Shown here piece by piece: positions 1 to 13,688 of a stretch of DNA of 54,149 bases. Position 1 is the first letter of the stretch. Each line of letters opens with the position of its first letter. Under the pieces are notes generated by a model. That model was not told the origin of the DNA. It saw nothing but the letters and a program-made list of their open reading frames with translations, and made no database searches. The stretch lies in the NCBI RefSeq assembly GCF_004363315.1, contig NZ_SNYL01000013.1, positions 1 through 54,149 of the forward strand, written 5' to 3'. Position numbers and translations under genes: made by a program. Origin of the DNA: Tepidicella xavieri. Its GTDB lineage: Bacteria > Pseudomonadota > Gammaproteobacteria > Burkholderiales > Burkholderiaceae_C.

Positions 1-68
1 TCATCGACGACCCACGGCGGCTGCAAGCCCAGCGCGCTGGTGAACAGAGCTTCTACGGCAATGCCCAT
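1..68 (-). CDS. ISL3-family-like transposase, N-terminal fragment running off the window
   Basis: An ATG at 66-68 on the minus strand opens a reading frame of 22 full codons that leaves the window at base 1. A strong ribosome binding site (AGGAGG, complement of 77-82) lies 8 bases upstream. The peptide contains LFTSALGLQPPWVV, which resembles the conserved N-terminus of ISL3-family transposases, where an ALGL..PW.V motif precedes the zinc-binding region. Only this start is visible, so family assignment rests on the motif, the terminal repeat at 176-202 and the gene's position just inside that repeat. Whether the transposase is intact cannot be judged. Confidence 0.6.
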   Translation of the reverse strand, partial: MGIAVEALFTSALGLQPPWVVD

Positions 69-3000
69 GGACTCATCCTCCTGATCAAACCCGCCCGGTG
101 GACATGTGCACAGGCCGGCCAGCGGCCTGCACACATGCCCACCGGGCTCGACGACCAGGAGTCATTGTGACTGTTGGGTTCCACACGAAATGACGAAGAG
201 CCCGCATCAGCCACCGGCTCGGGGCAGGACTGGCCGCCGGACGGGGCCAGATACGGCAACAGCTGGGGGCCCAGGTTGCGCAACACCTGCACCGGCAGCG
301 CCGAGGTGAAACGGTGCCGTGCCGCCTGCGGCCCCACCACGTAAGCGGTGACGGTGCCGAAGTGGCTGGGGCCGAGCGAGAACACGAAGGTGGCGGTGCG
401 ATTGAGCGCCATGCCGGGCCGCCCGCCGATGACGAGGCGGTTGTCGCCCGTGCCCGTCTTGCCGCCCAGCCGCCATTCGCCGCCATCGGGCAGGCGAAAG
501 CCGCCAGCCAGCCGGCGCGCGGTGCCTTCGTCCACCACCTCGGCCAGCACGCGGCGCAGGGCCCGGGCCACCTCCGGCAGCATGACTTGCTCGCCCACCG
601 CGTCCATGCGGCGCTGCAGCCGTGCCTCATAGGGCGTGTCCACGGCAAAGTCGAGAGCGGTGGTGCGGATGACGGGCTTGCGCACCCCATCGTTGACGAT
701 GATGCCCATGAGTTCGGCCAGCGCCGCCGGACGGTCGCCCGAGCTGCCCAGAGCCGTGGCCAGCGAGGGCACGAGTTGCGGGAAGGGGTAGCCCAGGCGA
801 GCCCAGCGGCGGTGAATGTCCCAGAACGCTTCGACCTCCAGCATGGTGGCGATGCGGGTGTCCTGGGCCGATTTGGCCTGGGTGCGGAACAGCCAGCGGT
901 AGACGGCCTGGCGTTCGGCGGCGCTGGCCTGCACCGCCTGCTCCCAAGTGGCGTCGGGGTGCTGCAAGCGGAAGGCCACGAGCCAGAGTTCCAGGGGGTG
1001 GACGCGGGCCACGAATCCGCGGTCGGGCAGGTCGAAGGCATCGGGCGCGTACTGGCGGTACAAACGCTCCAGGCGCGCCGGCGGTGGCGTGGCATCCCCG
1101 AGGCGGTCGCGCAGGAAGGCTTCCATCGCGTCGATGGGCGCTTCGGGCTCCAGGTAGCGGAAAACGGCCGCCAGCCGGTCGGCCGTGGGGCGCAGGCCCG
1201 CCAGCAAGCTGTCGCGGATGGCATCGGGCGTCAGGCCGTCGAGCTTGCGCCAGAAACGGCGCAGAAATACTTGGCCTTCCCGATCGGCGAAACGGGCCAG
1301 CAACGCTTCGCGCCGGGGGTCGTTCATGTCGGCCAGCAGGCGGGCCGTGCCGCCCTGGGTGTGGTACATGCTGTGGCGCACCACCTCGCGCAGCAGGCGC
1401 ACGAAGGGCAGGTTCAGCGACTCCTGCATGGCTTCGCGCAGGGTGGGGTTGCGGCTGTCGTCTTCGCGCCGGAAATTGCTGAAGGTGTGCACGCCGCCGC
1501 CGGTGAAGAAGCGCTCGTCGGTGCTGGCCGAAAAGCGCCGCTGCAGGGCCGCTTCCAGCGTAGCGGTCAGGTCGGCATCGGGGTGTTCGCGCAGCCAGCC
1601 ATGCACCCAGCGGGTAAGGGTGTCGTCGGGGTCTGGGGTGAATGCCTGGCGCTCGGCCGGGCCCAGGCTCCTGAGGCGCTCGTGGGTTTCGGCCACCATC
1701 TCCAGGTAGGTGGCCAGCACGCGCAGCTTGGCGGTGGAGCCCAGTTCGAGCTTGGAGCCTTCGTTGATGTCCAGCGGCTGGCCGGTGGTGTCGGTCTGCA
1801 GGCGGACCAGGTTGCCTTGGGGGGTGGCTTCCAGCAGGGTGAGGCTGTAGTGCACTTGGCCGAGGGTGTCGGCCCGCAGCAGCCGCTCGCCCAGCAGTTG
1901 CTGCCGGCGAGCAAAGTCGGCGTCCGTCAGGCGCAGCAGATAGTCGGAAGCGGCGTCTTGCAGCTCGCGGTGGAGGGTGGTGTGCACGTCCAGGTCCAGG
2001 CGGTCGAGCGTGTAGAGGCTGATGCCGAGTTGGGTGGCGAGCCGGGTGCGCACGGCGGCCGTGCCTTTGCTGGGCAGTTGCGGGCTCCAGGCGGGCTGCT
2101 GGGTGAAGTCGCGAAAGCGCAGCGGCTGGCCGAGCGCGGCGTCGCGCAAGGCGGGCTCGATCAGCCCGGCGTCGGCCATGAGGCGCAGGTGGGCGTCGGT
2201 CAGGCGGGCCAGCGCCTCACGCCCCGGCCCACGACCCAAGAACCACGAAGGGCGACGGTGCGCGATCATCAGCGCCACCACATGGCGCAGCGCCTGGGCC
2301 TGGGCCTGTCGCTCCTGGGGATCGGCGGCCACGGGCTGGCGCAGCCGGGCGTTGCTGTCGTCCCAGTCCAGGCCGAACCACACCCACAGGCCATCGCCCA
2401 GGCCGTGGACTTCGCCGTGGCGCGGCGCGGCGGCCAGGGGCACGGTGTTGAGGTAGTCGAGCACCAGGCGGCGGCGCACGGGCAGGGTGTCGGCACCGTC
2501 GCGGTAGGCCCGCACGGACGCGGAAATCATCTGGCGCAGCTTCTCGGCGGCGTCCTGGGTCCGGCCTTCGGGGGAATGGCGGTATTTCTCGATCTGCGTG
2601 GCCAGCGTGCTGCCGCCGGGCGCGTCGATGTCGTCATGGACCAGACGGCCCAGTTGGCCCAGCACGGCGCGGGTGAACCGCACCCAGTCCACGGCCGGGT
2701 TCATGTGGGGGCGGTCGGCATCGAGCAGGCCGCGGTTTTCGATGAACAGCAGCGCCTGCACCACGCGCGGGGGTATGGCCTCGAAACCCTCGTACTGGCG
2801 GTAGGGGTAGCGGAAGGCGTACATGGGTTCGCGCCGACAGTCCAGCACCGTCAGGCCGGCCTGGTTTTTCTCGTCGTAGGGCATGTACCAGCCACGGTCC
2901 ACATGGGCGCGGGCGGCTTCGCTCCAACGGGCTTGGCGCGCCACGGCGTAACCACGCTGCTGCAGCTGCTCCAGATAGGCCGGCAAGTCCACATAGCCCA

Positions 3001-3256
3001 GCCGCTCGTTGTAGGGGCCGTGGCTGGGGTAGCGGCGCTCCTCGGGCGGCACCGGGCCTCGGGGCACTTCCCAGGTGAGGGCCTGGGCATGGCGGGTGAG
3101 CCAGCGGGCCTGGGCGTAGGCGTGGCGCATTTCCAGCCACAGGGCCACCCCGAGCGCCACGCACAAGCCGCCCACGACGATGGCCACCCACACGGGCCAG
3201 CCCATGCGCCGCCACCATCGCTTGCCGTCTGCCGTCTGGGCTCCCTGCCTGGTCAT
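53..3256 (-). CDS. Glycosyltransferase 51 / transpeptidase penicillin-binding protein, 3' end replaced by IS sequence
   Basis: Inner-membrane enzyme that polymerises and cross-links peptidoglycan. One membrane anchor lies at residues about 21-41. The GT51 domain has the glutamate motif ENR at 173-175 (usually EDR) and GGSTLATQIEK at 214-224. The transpeptidase domain has STAK (Ser507, Lys510), SLN (613-615) and KTGTG near 940, so both active sites look complete. A long insert separates SLN from KTG, as in the roughly 1,000-residue proteobacterial proteins of this type. About 1,018 residues are native; the last 49 or so (from SSSFRVEP onward) are encoded by the inserted IS end, so only the extreme C-terminus is altered. 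ATG start at 3254-3256 with a weak ribosome binding site. Confidence 0.85.
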   Translation of the reverse strand: MTRQGAQTADGKRWWRRMGWPVWVAIVVGGLCVALGVALWLEMRHAYAQARWLTRHAQALTWEVPRGPVPPEERRYPSHGPYNERLGYVDLPAYLEQLQQRGYAVARQARWSEAARAHVDRGWYMPYDEKNQAGLTVLDCRREPMYAFRYPYRQYEGFEAIPPRVVQALLFIENRGLLDADRPHMNPAVDWVRFTRAVLGQLGRLVHDDIDAPGGSTLATQIEKYRHSPEGRTQDAAEKLRQMISASVRAYRDGADTLPVRRRLVLDYLNTVPLAAAPRHGEVHGLGDGLWVWFGLDWDDSNARLRQPVAADPQERQAQAQALRHVVALMIAHRRPSWFLGRGPGREALARLTDAHLRLMADAGLIEPALRDAALGQPLRFRDFTQQPAWSPQLPSKGTAAVRTRLATQLGISLYTLDRLDLDVHTTLHRELQDAASDYLLRLTDADFARRQQLLGERLLRADTLGQVHYSLTLLEATPQGNLVRLQTDTTGQPLDINEGSKLELGSTAKLRVLATYLEMVAETHERLRSLGPAERQAFTPDPDDTLTRWVHGWLREHPDADLTATLEAALQRRFSASTDERFFTGGGVHTFSNFRREDDSRNPTLREAMQESLNLPFVRLLREVVRHSMYHTQGGTARLLADMNDPRREALLARFADREGQVFLRRFWRKLDGLTPDAIRDSLLAGLRPTADRLAAVFRYLEPEAPIDAMEAFLRDRLGDATPPPARLERLYRQYAPDAFDLPDRGFVARVHPLELWLVAFRLQHPDATWEQAVQASAAERQAVYRWLFRTQAKSAQDTRIATMLEVEAFWDIHRRWARLGYPFPQLVPSLATALGSSGDRPAALAELMGIIVNDGVRKPVIRTTALDFAVDTPYEARLQRRMDAVGEQVMLPEVARALRRVLAEVVDEGTARRLAGGFRLPDGGEWRLGGKTGTGDNRLVIGGRPGMALNRTATFVFSLGPSHFGTVTAYVVGPQAARHRFTSALPVQVLRNLGPQLLPYLAPSGGQSCPEPVADAGSSSFRVEPNSHNDSWSSSPVGMCAGRWPACAHVHRAGLIRRMSPWALP
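93..147 (-). repeat. Large imperfect inverted repeat between IS end and transposase start
   Basis: Bases 93-116 and 124-147 are inverted copies matching at 21 of 24 positions with a 7-base loop. The hairpin lies between the terminal repeat and the transposase ribosome binding site, whose nearest base is 11 bases away. It has no U-tract, so it is not an obvious intrinsic terminator. Its place fits a fold-back structure that limits transposase expression from transcripts entering from outside, as known for IS10 and IS50; that role is inferred. Confidence 0.6.
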
Positions 3257-3326
3257 GTGGTTACCGTCTTGCCGTTCAAAGGATGTCTTTGTCGATCGTC
3301 CCGATTATGAACGGTTCCACGGCACG

Positions 3327-3345
3327 ATTGCTGCATTGCAGCAAT
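3327..3345. promoter_or_regulatory. 19-bp near-perfect palindrome upstream of the penicillin-binding protein gene
   Basis: ATTGCTGCA and TGCAGCAAT are 9-bp arms around one central base, 71-89 bases upstream of the start at 3256. On the minus strand a CATAAT hexamer follows about 17 bases downstream of the palindrome, so it would overlap the -35 region. It looks like an operator. The core resembles the phasin operator at 36490-36507 (14 of 17 positions), but that may be coincidence. Confidence 0.45.
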
Positions 3346-3350
3346 ACAAA

Positions 3351-3368
3351 CCCCGAAGGCCTTCGAGG
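3351..3368 (-). terminator. Possible terminator of the GGDEF-EAL gene
   Basis: Just past the stop at 3374, the palindrome CGAAGGCCTTCG (3354-3365) can form a short hairpin on the minus-strand transcript and is followed by GGGGTTTGTATT. The stem is short and the T-run broken, so it is a weak candidate. Confidence 0.3.
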
Positions 3369-5457
3369 AAACTTCAGGGAAAGGCGGCGTGCTGGCGCAG
3401 TTCGGCCGGTGGCATGGGGCGGGCCAGCAGGTAGCCCTGCAAGCGGTCACAGCCTTGGCTCAGCAGGAAGGCACGCTGCGCCTCGGTTTCCACGCCTTCG
3501 GCCACCACGTGCAGCCCCAGGTTGTGCGCCAGCGCGATGATGGATTTGCAGATGGCGGCATTGCCCGCATCGGTTTCCACGCCGTGGACGAAGCTGCGAT
3601 CGAGCTTGAGCGCGTCGATGGGCAACACGCGCAGATAGCTCAGCGAGGAGTACCCGGTGCCGAAATCGTCGATGGCCAGCTTGACGCCACGCTCGCGCAA
3701 GGCGCCCAGGCGCTCCACGTTCTGCTCGACGTCCTCCATCAGCATGGACTCGGTGATTTCGAGCTCCAGGCATTCGGGCGGCATGCCGTGCCAGCGCAGC
3801 AGGTGATCCACCTGCTCGATGAAGCCGTCGCTGGCCAGTTGCGCGGCCGACAGGTTGACCGCCACCCGCAAGTCAGGCCGGCCGGTCTGTTCGTACCATT
3901 GGCGCCACTGGCGACAGGCCTGCCCGAGCACCCAGGCCCCGATGTCCCCGATCAGCCCAGATTGTTCGGCCACGGGAATGAAGCGCCCCGGCGCGACCCA
4001 GCCCTGCGCCGGGTGCCGCCAGCGCAACAGGGCCTCCACCGCGTCGAGGCGACCGGTGGCGGCATCGAACTGCGGCTGGTAATGGAGCACGAACTGCTCG
4101 GCCACGAGCGCGTGCCGCAGATCGGCCACCAGTTGGACCCGCTCCAGCAACGCCTGCTCCAGGCCCAGCGTATAGAACTGCAGGTTGTTGCGCCCCACGG
4201 CTTTGGCGTGGTACATGGCGGTGTCGGCGCTTTTCATGAGCTGCTCGGCGCTCTCGCCGTCCTGGGGATAGAGGGCCAGGCCGATGCTGGCGGTGGTGCG
4301 CAGGGTCAGGCCGTCGATGTCGCAGGGTTGCTCCAGCGCCTGCCGCACTTTCTCGGCCACCTGCTGGGCCGAGTCGCGGCCGTGCACCTGGCGCAGCAGG
4401 ATCACGAACTCGTCGCCACCGAGCCGGGCCACCGTGTCACCGTGCCGCACCGCCTCCCGGAGCCGGGCCGCGATGGCGACGAGCAAGCGATCCCCCACGT
4501 CGTGGCCGTGGACGTCGTTGATCTCCTTGAAACGGTCCAGATCGATGAACATGAGGGCCAGCCGCTGCCGGTTGTGCGCCGCCTGCCGCACGGCCACATT
4601 GAGCTCCAGCGACAGCGACATGCGGTTGGCCAGCCCGGTGAGGCTGTCGTGGTGGGCGAGGTGGTAAATCTTTTCCTCGGCCTCCTTGCGCTCGGAGATG
4701 TCGCTGAAAATCGCCACGTAATGGCTGATCCGGCCGGTGGGGCCGCGCACGGTGTTGATGGAGAGCCATTTGGGGTAGATGGAACCGTCTTTGCGCCGGT
4801 CCCAGATTTCGCCTTGCCAGCAGCCATGCGCGCCCAGATCGCGCCACATGGCCTGATAGACCTCGGAAGGGGTCATGCCGGCCGACAGCATCCGGGGATT
4901 GCGCCCCAGCACCTCGGCCGGGGTGTAGCCGGTCAGGCGGGTGAACGCTTCGTTGACGGCGATGATGCGGTTGGCATGATCGGCGATGACGATGGCTTCG
5001 CGGCTGCTTTCGAAGACGGTGGCCATCACGTGCAGGCGCGATTCGATGCGCTGGCGCTGCGCCAGCTCGCGCTCCAGTTCATGGGCGCGCTCGCGGGCCG
5101 TCTCGGCCGCTTGCCACTGGGCCTGCTGCATCTGGCCAATGGCCGTGACCAGATGGCTGAGCTCATCGGGCCGCCAGGGCTCGCGCCGGCGCAAGCGCAG
5201 CGCCGCCGGCGCCTGCCCTGGGGCGGAAGGGGTGCGCAGATGGCGCGCGATGCGCCACAGGTGCCGCCCCACCCCGGCATAAAACAGCGCCACCACCCCC
5301 GCGGCCACCAGCACCGTGTGCAGCACATGGGTCAGCAGCGGCGGCTGCACGCCCCACCAGGCCAGCGCCGCGGCCACCAGCGCGCTCCAGAGCACGGCCG
5401 CCAGCACCAGCCGCCACACCACGCTGGCCGGGCCCAAGCTGCGCTGCAGGCACGCCT

Positions 5458-9588
<4,131 letters not shown>

Positions 9589-9912
9589 CGCACACCCCTC
9601 CCCTGATGTCCAGCGAACCATCGGCTGAATGACATGAACACTGACACGACTCCTCGCGGGAAAAACCCTGTCGATCGTAGGCCTTTTTCCGGGTTTTTCC
9701 AACCCGTCACGGCTTTTTTCTCGACACCCCCCGCAGTGTCAGGGCACATCTCGGGGCAGACCTGATGACAACTGTCGTCTTTGGCACACAGTGCACTTTG
9801 GCTGCGCTGCAGCCCCGCCTCACCCAACCGATAATCCCTCTCATTTCCAGGCTCGGGCACGACCCTATTCATCCCCCCGAGCCGTTATCTGGCGCAAACG
9901 GAGGATTGCCGC
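9589..9912. other. Intergenic region between hybrid kinase and chemoreceptor
   Basis: 324 bp between divergent genes, holding the leader and promoters of both. No convincing small gene was found. The only notable signal is the FliA-like -10 at 9827-9834. Confidence 0.5.
9827..9834 (+). promoter_or_regulatory. Possible FliA (sigma-28) -10 element for the chemoreceptor gene
   Basis: ACCGATAA matches the sigma-28 -10 consensus GCCGATAA at 7 of 8 positions, about 80 bp before the start. At the expected spacing the -35 is poor (TGCA against TAAA), so this is tentative; flagellar-class control would fit a chemoreceptor. Confidence 0.3.
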
Positions 9913-11568
9913 ATGTCCATCAACAACCTGAAAATCGGCACCCGCCTGACCTTGGGCTTTGCCAGCGTGCTGGCGCTGCTGCTGCTCTCGGTGGGGCTGG
10001 GGATTTTCAGTCTGCAGCGCGTCGATCAGGACTTTGCCGACGCCACCGAACGGCAACGCCGCTCCGACCTGGCCGACGAATGGGCCGCGCTGGAACGGTT
10101 GAACGCGGATCGCCTGCTGGCCCTGGCACGGGCCAACAACGACCCTTCCCTGGCGGCCCACCTCACGCCGCTGATGCAGGAAACGAGCCAGCGCATCGAC
10201 ACCCTGCAAAAAGACCTGGAAGCCGCCGTGACCTCCACCGAAGGGCGCGCGCTGCTGGCCACCATCGGCCAGCAGCGCAGCCAGTACGCCGGTCTGCGCC
10301 GCGACTACTTCGACCTGCTGCGCAACGGCGACGCCGCGGCCGCCGACAACCTGCTCAACACCCGGCTGCTGCCGGCGCGACAAGCTTATTTACAGACCAT
10401 CGAACAATTTCAGAGTTTTCAGGCGCAGCGAAACACGCAAGCCGCGGCATTGGTCTCCCGCGACATTGCCGCAGCCACCATCTACCTCGCTGTCATGGCG
10501 GCGGTGGCCCTGCTCATCGGCGTGGCCGCGGCCTATGTCATCACGCGCAGCGTCACCGCCCCCGTGCGGCAGGCCGTGGGCGTGGCGCAAACCATCGCCC
10601 AAGGCGACCTGACCTCGCGCATCAGCGCCCAGCGGGCCGACGAGCTCGGCGACCTGCTGCGGGCGCTGCAAGCCATGCAGGAGGCCTTGCAACGCATCGT
10701 CGGGGAGGTGCGCCGCAGCAGCGACGGCATCAGCACGGCGAGCGCCGAAATCGCGATGGGCAACCAAGACTTGAGCGCCCGCACCGAGCAAGCCGCCAGC
10801 AGCCTGGAAGAAACCGCCAGCAGCATGGAGGAAATCACCGCCACCGTGCGCCAAAGCGCCGACGCGGCCCGTCAGGCCAACCAACTCGCCAGCAATGCCG
10901 CCGAAGTCGCCCAGCGCGGCGGGGCGGTGGTCCATCAGGTGGTGGCCACCATGCAGGACATCGAAGCCAGCAGCCAAAAAATCGCCGACATCATCCAGGT
11001 CATCGACGGCATCGCGTTCCAGACCAACATCCTGGCGCTCAACGCCGCCGTGGAAGCGGCCCGCGCCGGCGAGGCCGGCCGCGGCTTTGCCGTGGTGGCC
11101 GGCGAGGTGCGCAGCTTGGCGCAGCGCAGCGCCCAAGCCGCCAAGGAGATCAAAGACCTCATCAGCGCCAGCGTGGAGAAAGTGGGTCAAGGCAGCGCCC
11201 TGGTGCAAAACGCTGGCGCCACCATGGCCGACATCGTCAGCAGCGTGCAGCGCGTCACCGACATCATCGGCGAAATCACTGCAGCGGCCACTGAGCAAAG
11301 CGAAGGCATTGGGCAAGTCAATGTCGCCGTCAACCAACTCGACCAGATGACGCAGCAAAACGCCGCCTTGGTGGAAGAAAGCGCCGCCGCTGCCCAAAGC
11401 CTGCGCGACCAGGCGCAGCGCCTGGCCCAGGTGGTGTCGGTATTCCGGCTGGATGGCCACGCCACCACGCTCGTGGAAGCCGCCCCGGCTCTCGCCGCCT
11501 CCACATCGCCGGCCGCCCGCGCCCTGCCGTCCGGCCAAGCCGGCGCGAAGCGCTTGACAGCCGCCTGA
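9913..11568 (+). CDS. Methyl-accepting chemotaxis protein
   Basis: Inner-membrane chemoreceptor of 551 residues. A membrane helix at about 12-32, a four-helix-bundle type periplasmic domain (about 33-188), a second helix (about 190-212), a HAMP domain, then the cytoplasmic signalling coil. The hairpin tip carries the conserved [20 protein letters not shown] region followed by [19 protein letters not shown]. The C-terminus ends in an Ala/Ser/Pro-rich tail without an NWETF-type pentapeptide for CheR/CheB tethering. ATG with GGAGG 8 bases upstream. The ligand cannot be inferred. No che genes adjoin it, so it feeds a system encoded elsewhere. Confidence 0.93.
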   Translation: MSINNLKIGTRLTLGFASVLALLLLSVGLGIFSLQRVDQDFADATERQRRSDLADEWAALERLNADRLLALARANNDPSLAAHLTPLMQETSQRIDTLQKDLEAAVTSTEGRALLATIGQQRSQYAGLRRDYFDLLRNGDAAAADNLLNTRLLPARQAYLQTIEQFQSFQAQRNTQAAALVSRDIAAATIYLAVMAAVALLIGVAAAYVITRSVTAPVRQAVGVAQTIAQGDLTSRISAQRADELGDLLRALQAMQEALQRIVGEVRRSSDGISTASAEIAMGNQDLSARTEQAASSLEETASSMEEITATVRQSADAARQANQLASNAAEVAQRGGAVVHQVVATMQDIEASSQKIADIIQVIDGIAFQTNILALNAAVEAARAGEAGRGFAVVAGEVRSLAQRSAQAAKEIKDLISASVEKVGQGSALVQNAGATMADIVSSVQRVTDIIGEITAAATEQSEGIGQVNVAVNQLDQMTQQNAALVEESAAAAQSLRDQAQRLAQVVSVFRLDGHATTLVEAAPALAASTSPAARALPSGQAGAKRLTAA

Positions 11569-11591
11569 TCCCCCCACAGCCACCCCCGATC

Positions 11592-11627
11592 GGCGGGGCC
11601 GCAGTCCACACCCTGGGCGGCCCCGCC
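11592..11627. terminator. Strong hairpin between converging chemoreceptor and glmS genes
   Basis: GGCGGGGCCGC (11592-11602) pairs perfectly with GCGGCCCCGCC (11617-11627) across a 14-base loop, between two converging genes. There is no good T-run on either side, so it may act as a stabilising 3' end or a bidirectional, partly factor-dependent terminator. Confidence 0.55.
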
Positions 11628-11639
11628 TGCCGGACGGTC

Positions 11640-13544
11640 TTATTCCACCGTCACACTCTTGGCCAGGTTGCGCGGCTTGTCCACATCGGTGCCGCGGGCC
11701 AACGCGGTGTGGTAGGCCAGCAGTTGCAGCGGCACCACATGGAGGATGGGGCTGAGCACGCCGTAGTGCTCGGGCATGCGGATCACATGCACCCCGTCGG
11801 CGCTGCCGATGTGGGTGCCGGCATCGGCCAGCACATACAGCACCCCCCCGCGGGCCCGCACCTCCTGCATATTGCTCTTGAGTTTTTCCAGCAAAGCATC
11901 GTTGGGCGCCACCGTCACCACCGGCATGGCCTGGGTCACCAGCGCCAAGGGGCCGTGCTTGAGCTCGCCGGCCGGATAGGCCTCGGCGTGGATGTAGCTG
12001 ATTTCCTTGAGCTTGAGCGCGCCTTCCAGCGCGATCGGGTAGTGCAGCCCACGGCCCAGGAACAGCGCATGCTCTTTTTGCGCGAACTGCTCGGCCCAGT
12101 GGATGATTTGCGGCTCCAGCGCGAGCACCGACTGCACGGCCACGGGCAGATGGCGCATGGCCTTGAGGTGGCGGGCCTCATCCTCGGCGCTCAAGCGGCC
12201 CTTGGCCTGGGCCAATGCCAGCGTCAGCAAGAACAAGCCCGCCAGCTGGGTGGTGAATGCTTTGGTGCTGGCCACCCCGATCTCGGCCCCCGCGCGGGTG
12301 ATGTAGGCCAGCGCGCATTCGCGCACCATCGCGCTGGTGGCCACATTGCAAACCGTCAGCGTGTGACGCATGCCCAGGCTCTGCGCGTGGCGCAGCGCCG
12401 CCAGCGTGTCGGCCGTCTCGCCGCTCTGGCTGATGGTGACCACCAGCGTGCGCGGATCGGGCACGCTCGCGCGGTAGCGGTACTCGCTGGCGATTTCGAC
12501 CTGGGTCGGGATGCGGGCGATCTCCTCCAGCCAGTACTTGGCCACACAGCCGCTGTAATAACTGGTGCCGCACGCCAGAATCAGCACCCGGTCGATGGCT
12601 TGAAACACCCGCCACGCGGCCATGGGCTGCTCGCCCTGCCCGTCGAACAGCTCTGGCACCACGCTCTCCACCCCCTCCAGGGTATCCGCCAAGGCCCGCG
12701 GCTGCTCGAAAATTTCCTTTTGCATGTAGTGGCGGTATGGCCCCAGCTCCACCGCGCCGCTGTGGGCCTGCACCGTCTTGACCGGCCGCTGGCCGGCATC
12801 CATGGGGCGGCCCTCGCGGTCCACGATCCAGTAGCGCCCCAACTGCACATCCACCACGTCGCCTTCGGCCAGGTACACGATCTGATCGGTCACCCCGGCC
12901 AGGGCCATGGCATCGCTGGCCAAGAAATGCGGCGCCGGCACGCCCGCTTCTGCCGCGCCCACCCCCAGCACCAGGGGCGAACCCGCGCGCGCGCCCACCA
13001 CGCGCTGCGGCTCGTCTTTGTGAAACACCGCGATCGCATACGCGCCGTGCAAACGCGCCACCGCGCCGCGCACCGCCTCGAACAGGTCGCCGTCGTACAG
13101 CGCATCGACCAGGTGGGCGATCACCTCGGTATCGGTTTGGCTGGCAAACACGTACCCGCGGGCCTGCAGCTCGGCGCGCAGTTCGTCGTGGTTTTCGATG
13201 ATGCCGTTGTGCACCAAGGCCACGCGCGCCGGGCGGTTGGCCGCATCGGCCCCGGGGCCGTGGCTGAAGTGCGGATGCGCGTTATGCACGGCAGGCGCGC
13301 CGTGCGTAGCCCACCGGGTATGGGCAATGCCCGTGCCGGCCCGCAAGCCTTCGGCGGCCACCTGGGCCTGCAAATCGGCCACCCGCGCCGTGCTGCGCGC
13401 GCGGTACAGCCCGGGCTGAGGCCCCTCGCTGCGGTACACCGCCACGCCACACGAGTCATACCCCCGGTACTCCAGCCGCTGCAAACCCTGCACCAGCACG
13501 GCCACCACGTCCTGCGCCCCCACGGCGCCCACAATGCCACACAT
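11640..13544 (-). CDS. glmS: Glutamine--fructose-6-phosphate aminotransferase
   Basis: Makes glucosamine-6-phosphate from fructose-6-phosphate and glutamine, the first step to UDP-GlcNAc for peptidoglycan and LPS. The protein opens MCGIVGAVG with the catalytic Cys2, has an N-terminal glutaminase domain with the HTRWATHG motif, two SIS domains ([17 protein letters not shown]) and the usual C-terminal [12 protein letters not shown]. At 634 residues it is slightly longer than typical. Upstream is a short AT-rich region shared with the divergent Lrp-type gene. I see no glmS ribozyme, which is expected only in Gram-positives. glmU lies 3 kb away on the same strand. Confidence 0.97.
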   Translation of the reverse strand: MCGIVGAVGAQDVVAVLVQGLQRLEYRGYDSCGVAVYRSEGPQPGLYRARSTARVADLQAQVAAEGLRAGTGIAHTRWATHGAPAVHNAHPHFSHGPGADAANRPARVALVHNGIIENHDELRAELQARGYVFASQTDTEVIAHLVDALYDGDLFEAVRGAVARLHGAYAIAVFHKDEPQRVVGARAGSPLVLGVGAAEAGVPAPHFLASDAMALAGVTDQIVYLAEGDVVDVQLGRYWIVDREGRPMDAGQRPVKTVQAHSGAVELGPYRHYMQKEIFEQPRALADTLEGVESVVPELFDGQGEQPMAAWRVFQAIDRVLILACGTSYYSGCVAKYWLEEIARIPTQVEIASEYRYRASVPDPRTLVVTISQSGETADTLAALRHAQSLGMRHTLTVCNVATSAMVRECALAYITRAGAEIGVASTKAFTTQLAGLFLLTLALAQAKGRLSAEDEARHLKAMRHLPVAVQSVLALEPQIIHWAEQFAQKEHALFLGRGLHYPIALEGALKLKEISYIHAEAYPAGELKHGPLALVTQAMPVVTVAPNDALLEKLKSNMQEVRARGGVLYVLADAGTHIGSADGVHVIRMPEHYGVLSPILHVVPLQLLAYHTALARGTDVDKPRNLAKSVTVE

Positions 13545-13660
13545 GTCTGCGATGCCTCTTTGGTTGAATAGACGACCCGCTCATGCTAGAACGGACACAA
13601 AGAAATCGGTATTCATTTAATGCCTATCCGTGAAATAATCATTCATAGAAAGTACACAGA

Positions 13661-13683
13661 GAAATTTTTCGTCAAAAAATTTC
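13661..13683. promoter_or_regulatory. AT-rich palindrome in the glmS / Lrp-type divergent region
   Basis: GAAATTTTT (13661-13669) and AAAAATTTC (13675-13683) are perfect 9-bp arms around CGTCA, ending five bases before the regulator's start. The whole interval 13600-13690 is strikingly AT-rich for this window and also holds inverted TATTCATTT / AAATGAATA copies. Lrp-family proteins bind AT-rich dyads and often control their own gene, so autoregulation is a reasonable inference. Confidence 0.5.
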
Positions 13684-13688
13684 TTCAA

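Larger units (their letters stand above)
1..202 (-). mobile_element. One end of an ISL3-like insertion sequence
   Basis: Reading the minus strand inward from base 202, the element begins GGCTCTTCGTCATTTCG, which fits the GG(C/G)TCTT-type terminal repeats I know from proteobacterial ISL3 elements. It is followed by a large hairpin (93-147) and the transposase start (68). The adjoining penicillin-binding protein frame reads from its own sequence straight into this end, so the element was inserted into that gene. The other end and the 8-bp target duplication expected for this family (CGCATCAG at 203-210 would be one copy) lie outside the window. Confidence 0.6.

Noticed and set aside
9589-9702. 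N-terminal extension of the hybrid kinase from a TTG at 9702
   Set aside because: The GTG at 9588 has a strong ribosome binding site, and the 38 extra residues are basic with no signal or domain.
9894-9905. Second FliA-like -10 (GCCGTTAT) near 9882-9889, before the chemoreceptor
   Set aside because: Only 6 of 8 bases match and no TAAA-like -35 lies at the right distance.
11545-13600. glmS ribozyme or riboswitch upstream of glmS
   Set aside because: The leader is short and AT-rich with no room for the ribozyme, which is also not expected in this group.
13620-13688. 23-residue extension of the Lrp-type regulator
   Set aside because: It is translated from the AT-rich operator region and family members start at the later ATG, though neither start has a ribosome binding site.
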